DNA of 64,000 bases. Origin: Streptomyces sp. WP-1. Lineage in GTDB: Bacteria; Actinomycetota; Actinomycetes; Streptomycetales; Streptomycetaceae. The translations under genes were made by a program, and so were the position numbers. Each line of letters starts with the position of its first letter. Position 1 is the stretch's first letter. Shown in pieces: positions 58,603-64,000 of the stretch. The notes beneath the pieces were generated by a model. It searched no databases and was not told the DNA's origin. It was given only the letters and a program-made list of their open reading frames with translations. The stretch spans positions 1,302,001-1,366,000 of the forward strand of contig NZ_CP123923.1 of the NCBI RefSeq assembly GCF_030450125.1, in the 5' to 3' direction.

Positions 58603-58624
58603 CCTGCGACCCCTTGCCCCCAGT
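58603..58624. other. candidate att half-site matching tRNA-Pro
   Basis: cctgcgaccccttg followed by cccccagt repeats the tRNA-Pro(GGG) segment 61597-61619, except that one A is missing (22 of 23 positions). The span between the copies (about 3 kb) holds an integrase remnant and XRE/HATPase genes. tRNA genes are usual integration targets of Streptomyces elements. The one-base difference means the copy has either decayed or is coincidental. Confidence 0.5.
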
Positions 58625-58745
58625 GAACGAAACACCGTCCAGGGGGGTCCGTGAGATCCAGGGAGAGCGGAAACGTCCAGGTCGGCGCCACAAATTCCAC
58701 GTCGGTCCGTGCAGTTCGTGAGACCTGTGTGAGACGGCTGTGAGA

Positions 58746-58791
58746 CGGCGAAGCCCCGGCTCGGTGGAGTTCACCGGCCGGGGCTTCGCCG
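58746..58791. terminator. hairpin, 15-bp stem
   Basis: cggcgaagccccggc (58746-58760) pairs with gccggggcttcgccg (58777-58791). The loop contains a further CGGTG/CACCG pairing. It lies at the 3' end of the small minus-strand gene that follows the HATPase gene. Confidence 0.75.
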
Positions 58792-58965
58792 CGCCTTGGG
58801 GCGGTCAGTCTTGCTCGTCGTCCTCGGCCTCTCCGCCGACGGCGGGCGGTCCGGGTCAGCGGGGGCCGTACTGATCCGCAGGCATCCGTCCGTACCGAAC
58901 AGCTCGATCAACTGCGACAGATGGGCGCGCGCCGCACTGCGGCCAGGGGTCTCTCGCGTGGTCAA
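58771..58965 (-). CDS. possible small protein coupled to the HATPase gene (64 aa)
   Basis: A TTG at 58965 overlaps the HATPase stop (TTGA). The sequence includes RAHLSQLIELFGTDGCLRIST and a Pro/Arg/Lys-rich tail. I recognise no family, and its 3' end overlaps the hairpin at 58746-58791, so it may not be real. Listed because of the translational-coupling arrangement. Confidence 0.3.
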   Translation of the reverse strand: MTTRETPGRSAARAHLSQLIELFGTDGCLRISTAPADPDRPPSAERPRTTSKTDRPKARRSPGR

Positions 58966-59378
58966 CCCCGCCCCTCCAGGTCCGCCCACACGATCTTGCC
59001 CCAGTGCCGCTCGTCCGTGCCCCAGTCGGCGGCCGGCGCCGCCACGAGGCGCAGACCGCGCCCGCCCTCTTCGTTCTCGTGCGCTTCGCGCTCCACCGGC
59101 CGCGCCCGAGAGAGATCCGCGACTCCGACACGCACCCGCGCGGCGCCGGGGCGGTCGATGACGACCCGGATGGACTCCCGCCGGGCGTGCTGCACGGCGT
59201 TGGCCACCAACTCGGAGACGATCAGCGCCCCATCCTCGGCCAATGCGTCCAGCCCCCAGACGGCACAGGCGGTACGAAGCAGGAGCCGCGCGGTGGCTGC
59301 GCTCTCGGGCTGCCTCGGCAGGGTCTCGCTGTACCCGGGGTGCCCGGTCTGGCGGGCCCGGGTTGTAGGTTGCGGCAT
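58962..59378 (-). CDS. HATPase_c ATP-binding protein (RsbW/SpoIIAB-like)
   Basis: 138 residues. The GHKL fold is clear: N-box ELVANAVQHARRESIRVVID, D-box region RVGVADLSRARP and G2 box EEGGRGLRLV. Streptomyces has many such stand-alone ATPases, often next to an XRE regulator as here (divergent gene at 59530); they resemble anti-sigma-factor kinases. The N-terminus MPQPTTRARQTGHPGYSETL is typical. It likely interacts with a regulatory partner; the target is unknown. Confidence 0.85.
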   Translation of the reverse strand: MPQPTTRARQTGHPGYSETLPRQPESAATARLLLRTACAVWGLDALAEDGALIVSELVANAVQHARRESIRVVIDRPGAARVRVGVADLSRARPVEREAHENEEGGRGLRLVAAPAADWGTDERHWGKIVWADLEGRG

Positions 59379-59529
59379 GTCGGTCTGCTTCCTTCAGATC
59401 GGCCAGCCCCGGGGCCGTTCGCGCGGTCGCCGGGGCGCTACGCGTTCAGGTAACCGGGGTGCGCGATCACGCGGAGGAGCCAACCAGGGGGCCAGGAAGG
59501 GGCCACACTGGATACGGAAGGGGGCCACC

Positions 59530-60780
59530 ATGAGCGACACCACCGAGCGACGCCGCGAGTTCGGCGCCTACCTCGCCGGTCTGCGGCGGCACTCCGGCCG
59601 CTCGCAGCGGCAGTTCGCCGCCGTGCTGTGCGCCGTGTCCGGCGCCCAGTCGATCACGCGGAACGAGGTCTCCCGATGGGAGCGCGGGGAGCGCGTCCCG
59701 GACGCGTGGCTCCCCACCTTCGCCCAGGTGCTCGGCGTGCCGCTGCGTGAGCTGGAGCAGGCCGCCGCGTACGCCCGGGGGGACGCTCAGGCCGTCCTTC
59801 CCGGGGTCGCGGCCACCCTCGGGGACCTGCTGCCCGACGGGGACGCGCTGGAGCCGCTGTCAGCCCCCTGTGGCCGTCGGATCGGTGCCACCACAGTGGA
59901 CGGTCTGGCGGCTCGCGTCCACGGTCTCCGGCTCGCGGACGATGTGCTGTCCGGCGGGGACCTGATCGCCCCCGCCTTCCGTGAGCTGCGCGCCGCCGTC
60001 CGCCTGTACCGCGAGTCCGAGCACTCCGAGGAGACGGGGCGCGGCCTGCTCGTGCAGATCGGGGAGTTGGGCCAGATCGCCGGATGGATCGCCTCGGACG
60101 CCGGTCGGGGTGACGACGCGGAGCACGCCTACCGACTCGGGCTCTCGGCCGCCCGCCAGGCCGGGGACGCGCCGCTGGTGGCACAGCTCGCGGGCAGCCT
60201 CGGCTACCACCTGACGAACAGCGGCCGGGAACGGGAGGGCCTGGAGCTGGCGAAGGCAGCCGTTGCGGAGGCCGGGCCGGACGCTCCGGCCACAACCCGC
60301 GCCCTGTTCCTGGACCGCGTGGCGTGGGCGCATACGCGTGCCGGGGAGGCTCAACCGGCCCTGCGGGCGCTCGGGGAGGCCCACGCCGCCCTGGACGCCA
60401 CGGGCGGCCCTCCCGCGCCGAAGTGGGCCTACTGGGTCAACCGCGAGGAGCTGGAGGTCATGGACGCCCGGGTGTTCACCGAGCTGCGCCGCCCGCTGCG
60501 CGCGGTGCCGCTGCTCCAGGACGTGCTGGGACGCTACGACGCCACGCACGCCCGGGAGGTCGCGCTGTACCGCTCATGGTTGGCCGTGGCGCTGGCTGAC
60601 GCGAACGAGCCCGAGCAGGCTGCCGAAGAGGCCCGCCGCGTCATCGGCACATCCGGCGATCTTTCCTCGGAGCGCACGGCGGAGCGGGCCCGGACGGTCC
60701 TGCACCGGCTGAGGGAGTACAAGGACGTGCCCGAGGCACGCGAAGTGCTGGCCGACCATGGGCACTTGTTGCTCGCTTAG
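59530..60780 (+). CDS. XRE HTH regulator with TPR-like C-terminus
   Basis: 416 residues from ATG at 59530 (GAAGGGGG upstream). The HTH is at about 12-80 (RQFAAVLCAVSGAQSITRNEVSRWERGERVP, LGVPLRELEQAA). The rest is helical TPR-like repeats (AEHAYRLGLSAARQAGDAP, GYHLTNSGREREGLELAKAAV, ALFLDRVAWAHTRAGEAQPAL). This architecture is common in Streptomyces, including on mobile elements, and can sense peptides or other small ligands. It is divergent from the HATPase gene and inside the putative tRNA-Pro element. Confidence 0.88.
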   Translation: MSDTTERRREFGAYLAGLRRHSGRSQRQFAAVLCAVSGAQSITRNEVSRWERGERVPDAWLPTFAQVLGVPLRELEQAAAYARGDAQAVLPGVAATLGDLLPDGDALEPLSAPCGRRIGATTVDGLAARVHGLRLADDVLSGGDLIAPAFRELRAAVRLYRESEHSEETGRGLLVQIGELGQIAGWIASDAGRGDDAEHAYRLGLSAARQAGDAPLVAQLAGSLGYHLTNSGREREGLELAKAAVAEAGPDAPATTRALFLDRVAWAHTRAGEAQPALRALGEAHAALDATGGPPAPKWAYWVNREELEVMDARVFTELRRPLRAVPLLQDVLGRYDATHAREVALYRSWLAVALADANEPEQAAEEARRVIGTSGDLSSERTAERARTVLHRLREYKDVPEAREVLADHGHLLLA

Positions 60781-60853
60781 GGGTACGCCACTCGTTTCCG
60801 ATCGGTGAAGCCAGCAAAGCACCCTCAGTGAAGGCACCGAGGAAAGAGGAACT

Positions 60854-60931
60854 TTGTCCGACCAGCAGACACCACTACGCCTGTCATACGATCCGGACGA
60901 CTATCTGCGCATACGGGATATCCCCGTCTGA
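60854..60931 (+). CDS. possible 25-aa peptide after the XRE gene
   Basis: TTG at 60854 with AAAGAGGAAC upstream. It encodes LSDQQTPLRLSYDPDDYLRI and five more residues to TGA. The good ribosome binding site and proximity to the XRE-TPR gene are the only support. It may be the intact start of a gene truncated by deletion. Confidence 0.25.
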   Translation: MSDQQTPLRLSYDPDDYLRIRDIPV

Positions 60932-60966
60932 TTGATCAATCGGCCCGCCTGGGTTCTCGTCACACG

Positions 60967-61002
60967 CAGGAAGCCGCAGCGCTCACGGGCTACGGCTTCC
61001 TG
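60967..61002. terminator. hairpin between converging remnants
   Basis: caggaagccg (60967-60976) pairs with cggcttcctg (60993-61002) across a 16-nt loop. Confidence 0.5.
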
Positions 61003-61006
61003 GCGT

Positions 61007-61229
61007 TCAGGCGGCGGGAAGTTCCAGCCGCCCCTCGGTAGCCATGCCCCGCAGAAAACCGGCCATCACGTCCGGCACGCGGGCGCGCTGCGCGGCCGTC
61101 GGCTCCAAGGCGTCCGGCGTCCGGTTCATGGCCTCGAACATGATCTTCGTCTGGACCTCGGCCAGCGTCACCAGGCGCTTTTCCACGCCCATGCGCGCCA
61201 CAAGATCGCACACCTTCAGCAGCCGGGGG
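61007..61229 (-). pseudogene. C-terminal fragment of an unidentified gene
   Basis: The minus-strand frame reads CDLVARMGVEKRLVTLAEVQ, then MNRTPDALEPTAAQRARVPDVMAGFLRG to a stop at 61007, which looks like genuine protein. Upstream of 61229 it switches to the antisense of the integrase remnant, so the 5' part was lost at a deletion joint. Family unknown. Confidence 0.4.
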
Positions 61230-61238
61230 CGGCAGTGG

Positions 61239-61499
61239 AGGACGGACAAGCTCCGGCGCGAGGCGCACAAGCTGATGGCCGCCACGGGCGTACGGAAGGT
61301 GCGGCTGTACGACGCGCGGGACGCCTGCCTGTCGTGGATGGCGAACAACGGGGTGCCGGACACGGTGGTCTCCGCGTGGGCCGGTCACTCGGATCTCGGC
61401 TTCACGAAGCGGGCCTACGTGCACCCCGACCCGCAGTCGCTCAGGGCGGGTTCGGAGAAGCCGCCGAACTGCTCGACTGAGCTTGATCAACAGCGTTAG
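61239..61499 (+). pseudogene. tyrosine-recombinase (integrase) C-terminal remnant
   Basis: Reads RQWRTDKLRREAHKLMAATG, then VRLYDARDACLSWMANNGVP, DTVVSAWAGHSDLGFTKRAYVH. This matches the catalytic end of phage/AICE integrases (Arg, H/W-x-GH, Tyr). The His of the H-x-x-R motif region is altered (YDARDAC), the N-terminal two thirds is missing, and the last residues are frameshifted (another frame ends EAAELLD). It abuts tRNA-Pro, the usual position of an element's int gene. Confidence 0.7.
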
Positions 61500-61536
61500 T
61501 GAGAAATTGTGAGACGGCGCCCCTGGAAACGATCAA

Positions 61537-61558
61537 GAGGGGCCCCGAAAGACCCCTC
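61537..61558 (-). terminator. weak hairpin downstream of tRNA-Pro
   Basis: gagggg (61537-61542) pairs with cccctc (61553-61558), 19 nt beyond the tRNA 3' end on the minus strand. Confidence 0.35.
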
Positions 61559-61576
61559 CGACCTTGTACTTCACCG

Positions 61577-61650
<74 letters not shown>

Positions 61651-61756
61651 ATGCGCTGCCTCGCGGTGAACCGCGTGATCGCGCGAGGGGAACTTTACCG
61701 CACGTACGGGGGTGCGCAGAAAGGGGCTCGGGGTGGGGGCGGGGAGAATCGGGGGC

Positions 61757-62263
61757 ATGACGAACGCGGGTGACGGCGGGGAGCGGGACCGGGACGCGGA
61801 GGGGCGGGCCCGCAGTGCGCGGCCGCGGGACGGGCTCGGGCGGCCGTTGCCGTACGGCGCGCAGGGGGTGCCGCGGCAGCCGGAGGGTGTGGTGAGGGCG
61901 CCGCGCGAGACGGTCGCCGAGGCTCAGGCGCTGCTCGACACGGGCAGGCCGTTCCACGCGCACGAGGTGTTCGAGGACGCCTGGAAGTCGGGGCCCGAGG
62001 ACGAGCGCGCCCTGTGGCGGGGGCTGGCCCAGCTGGCGGTGGGGCTCACCCACGCCGCCCGGGGCAACGCGGTCGGCGGCGCCCGGCTGCTGCGGCGCGG
62101 CGCGGACGCGGTCGAGAAGTGGGAGCGCGGCAGCGGCGAGGACCGGCCGTACGGGATGGATCTCGCCGGGCTCGTCCGCTGGGCGCGGGAGCTGGCCGGG
62201 AGGGTGGAGGCCGGGGGCGATCCGGTGGACGCCGGGGTGGAGGCGCCCAGGCTGGGGCCCTGA
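61757..62263 (+). CDS. DUF309 family protein
   Basis: 168 residues from ATG at 61757 (MTNAGDGGERDRDAEG); in-frame ATG at 61712 would add a low-complexity leader. The DUF309 core is clear: LLDTGRPFHAHEVFEDAWK and LWRGLAQLAVGLTHAARGN, then GARLLRRGADAVEKWERG. The His/Glu residues in HAHEVFEDAW are the family's conserved positions. Function unknown; a small helical cytosolic protein. Confidence 0.88.
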   Translation: MTNAGDGGERDRDAEGRARSARPRDGLGRPLPYGAQGVPRQPEGVVRAPRETVAEAQALLDTGRPFHAHEVFEDAWKSGPEDERALWRGLAQLAVGLTHAARGNAVGGARLLRRGADAVEKWERGSGEDRPYGMDLAGLVRWARELAGRVEAGGDPVDAGVEAPRLGP

Positions 62264-62300
62264 GGGGCGCGTTGTCAGTGGCGTACGGCAGACTCGGGGC

Positions 62301-63074
62301 GTGCGAGAGATTCATGTCATCGGTATCGGCGCGGGCGACCCCGAGCAGCTGACCCTCCAGGCGGTGAGGGCGCTGCGCGGCACGGACGTGTTCTTCCTGC
62401 TCGACAAGGGCGAGGAGAAGAGCGATCTCACCCGGCTCCGCCTGGACATATTGGACGCGCACCTGCCCGAGGGGTCGTACCGGGTGGTCGAGGCCCGGGA
62501 CCCGGAGCGGGACCGCAAGGCGGGCGGGTCGGCGTACTCGCCGGCCGTCGGGGACTGGCGCAGCGCCCGCGCCGGTATCTACGAGCGGCTGATCGTCGAG
62601 GAGTTGGGCGACGACGAGACCGGCGCGTTCCTGGTGTGGGGCGATCCGGCGCTGTACGACAGCACGATCGGCATCCTGGACGAGGTGCTGGCGCGGGGCG
62701 CGGTCTCCTTCGAGTACGCCGTGGTGCCCGGTGTCAGCAGCGTCTCCGCGCTGGTCGCCCGTCACCGCACCGGTCTGAACCGGGTCGCCCGGCCCGTGCA
62801 GATCACCACCGGGCGGCGGCTCGCCGAGGGCTTCCCCCAGGGAGTGGACGACGTGGTCGTGATGCTCGACGCCCACCAGGCCTTCCGGCACTACGCGGAC
62901 GAGGACATCGACATCTACTGGGGCGCCTACATAGGCACCCCGGACGAGATCCTCGTCTCCGGGCCCCTCGCCGAGGCGGGCCCCGAGATCGAGCGGGTGC
63001 GGGCGGAGGCCCGGGAGCGCAAGGGGTGGATCATGGACACGTATCTGCTGCGGCGGAACCCCGGGGAGCGGTAG
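62301..63074 (+). CDS. cobF: precorrin-6A synthase (deacetylating)
   Basis: 257 residues from GTG at 62301. Tetrapyrrole methylase fold: MREIHVIGIGAGDPEQLTLQ, FFLLDKGEEKSDL, FLVWGDPALYDSTIGIL, VVPGVSSVSALVARH. CobF methylates C1 of precorrin-5 with SAM and releases acetate in aerobic cobalamin synthesis. Convergent with cobK, whose stop is 30 nt away; together they make and reduce precorrin-6A. Confidence 0.93.
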   Translation: MREIHVIGIGAGDPEQLTLQAVRALRGTDVFFLLDKGEEKSDLTRLRLDILDAHLPEGSYRVVEARDPERDRKAGGSAYSPAVGDWRSARAGIYERLIVEELGDDETGAFLVWGDPALYDSTIGILDEVLARGAVSFEYAVVPGVSSVSALVARHRTGLNRVARPVQITTGRRLAEGFPQGVDDVVVMLDAHQAFRHYADEDIDIYWGAYIGTPDEILVSGPLAEAGPEIERVRAEARERKGWIMDTYLLRRNPGER

Positions 63075-63104
63075 CCCGGTTCGGGGGCCCGCCGGCTCCT
63101 CGCT

Positions 63105-63914
63105 CTACGCGGTTCCCTCGGCCTGCGCGGCCCCCTCGGTTGCCTCCGATCCGAGACCGAGCCGCCCCAGCACCCCCGCCACATCGGGGACGGCCGTCAC
63201 CCCGTCCGGCAGCGGCGGCCGTCGTACGACCACCACCGGCAGCCCGAGTTCCCTGGCGGCCGTGAGTTTCGCCGCCGTGGCCTCGCCGCCGCTGTCCTTG
63301 GTGACCAGGACGTCGACGCGGTGCGCCCGCAGCAGTTCCCGCTCGTCGGCGACGGTGAACGGGCCGCGCGCCAGGAGGATTTCGGTGTGCGGGGGCAGCG
63401 GGGGGTCGGGGCGTTCCACCGAGCGGACCAGGAAGTGCTGCTCGGCCAGGTGCGCGAAGGCGGCCAGGCCGAGGCGCCCGGTGGTGAGGAACACCCGGTC
63501 GCCAAGTCCGGGCAGCGCCTCCGCGGCCGCGGCCAGGGACGGGACGTCGTACCAGCGATCGCCCGGGACGGGCCCCCAGCCGGGGCGGCGCAGTACGACC
63601 ATCGGGACTCCGGTGGCCGCCGTCGCGCGGGCCGCGTTCGCGGTGATCGACGCGGCGAACGGATGGGTGGCGTCGACCAGCGCGTCCACCCGGTGCGCCC
63701 GCAGCCACTCCGCCAGGCCCTCGGCCCCGCCGAAGCCCCCGGTCCGTATCTCCCCCGCCGGTGCTTCCGGCCGGGCGGTGCGTCCGGCCAGGGAGGTGGT
63801 CACCCGGAGCCCGGCGGGGTGCGCGGCCAGAGCGGCGGCGAGGCTGCGGGCCTCGGTGGTGCCGCCGAGGACGAGGACGTGTCGTCGCGGGGGCTGCGGG
63901 GGCGGTGCGGGCAT
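63105..63914 (-). CDS. cobK: precorrin-6A reductase
   Basis: 269 residues. CobK/CbiJ motifs: HVLVLGGTTEARSLAAAL, VDALVDATHPFAASITANAA, LTTGRLGLAAF, HRVDVLVTKDSGGEATAAKL. It reduces precorrin-6A to 6B with NADPH, the step after CobF. The start ATG at 63914 fits the family N-terminus after a short Pro-rich lead. No cobalamin riboswitch is visible in the window. Confidence 0.93.
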   Translation of the reverse strand: MPAPPPQPPRRHVLVLGGTTEARSLAAALAAHPAGLRVTTSLAGRTARPEAPAGEIRTGGFGGAEGLAEWLRAHRVDALVDATHPFAASITANAARATAATGVPMVVLRRPGWGPVPGDRWYDVPSLAAAAEALPGLGDRVFLTTGRLGLAAFAHLAEQHFLVRSVERPDPPLPPHTEILLARGPFTVADERELLRAHRVDVLVTKDSGGEATAAKLTAARELGLPVVVVRRPPLPDGVTAVPDVAGVLGRLGLGSEATEGAAQAEGTA

Positions 63915-64000
63915 GAGGGTGAGCGTATCGGCAGGTCAGGGGGTGGAGAAACGCGTGCCGTGCCGTGGGCTCTCAGGGGAGTCAACGGCCGGGCGGCCGG

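Noticed and set aside
58771..58965. Confident small gene downstream of the HATPase
   Set aside because: Kept only at low confidence because its end overlaps a terminator-like stem and no family is recognised.
62264..63104. Cobalamin riboswitch for cobF/cobK
   Set aside because: The gaps are 37 and 30 nt and contain no B12-box-like sequence.

Overview
The window is very GC-rich and its genes are tightly packed, often with ATGA/GTGA overlaps. It contains rare TTA codons, an AfsR-type SARP regulator, a cobF/cobK pair and natural-product genes. All of this points to a Streptomyces chromosome. The accessory part (about 4.6-55 kb) holds three adjacent gene sets; the two ends look like ordinary chromosome.

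Left end (1-5.2 kb): the 5' part of a zinc alcohol/formaldehyde dehydrogenase, a reductase plus MmyB-type regulator pair, a flavin/PNPOx-like protein and a hemerythrin-like protein. From 5.2 to 15.1 kb there is a large SARP-NB-ARC-TPR regulator. Next to it is a five-gene minus-strand set that I cannot match to a known pathway: PEP-synthase-like enzyme with a CYTH-like tail, divergent SAM-hydroxide-adenosyltransferase-like protein, TrpRS-like protein, PatB-type PLP enzyme and MFS exporter. Heptamer repeats of SARP-box type (GCTCTAC, 11-bp period) occur near 4.73-4.82 kb and 15.17-15.18 kb, and a related array at 8.43-8.50 kb.

Middle (16.5-43.35 kb): a streptothricin-type biosynthetic cluster. 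The diagnostic genes are a streptothricin/nourseothricin acetyltransferase, lysine 2,3-aminomutase (beta-lysine), a VioC/OrfP-type arginine hydroxylase, capreomycidine synthase (streptolidine arm), an O-carbamoyltransferase, a PIG-L deacetylase, a GT2 glycosyltransferase, a fused oxidoreductase-epimerase (gulosamine arm), A-PCP, PCP-C/E and stand-alone A proteins (beta-lysine activation and chain growth), and a heterodimeric ABC exporter. Minus-strand (16.5-24.4 kb) and plus-strand (25.4-37.2 and 38.8-42.8 kb) units diverge around a TTA-containing XRE regulator. A 237-aa open frame inside the minus-strand unit is a collapsed relic of an adenylation domain.

Right accessory region (43.45-55 kb): a compact minus-strand operon of unknown product. 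It encodes an AMP-ligase fused to an aldehyde dehydrogenase, a ThDP enzyme whose catalytic Glu is Gln, a FabF-type ketosynthase, a condensation-domain protein with a remnant A C-terminus and a dead carrier domain, an alpha-oxoamine synthase, an ACP, an SDR and an MFS exporter. This is the second candidate for an undescribed system.

Right end (55.9-64 kb): a secreted PI-PLC-X-type phospholipase preceded by a convincing 11-bp-periodic PHO-box-like array; a decayed integrated element (HATPase, XRE-TPR regulator, integrase remnant) next to tRNA-Pro(GGG) with a candidate att half-site; a DUF309 protein; and cobF/cobK of cobalamin synthesis.
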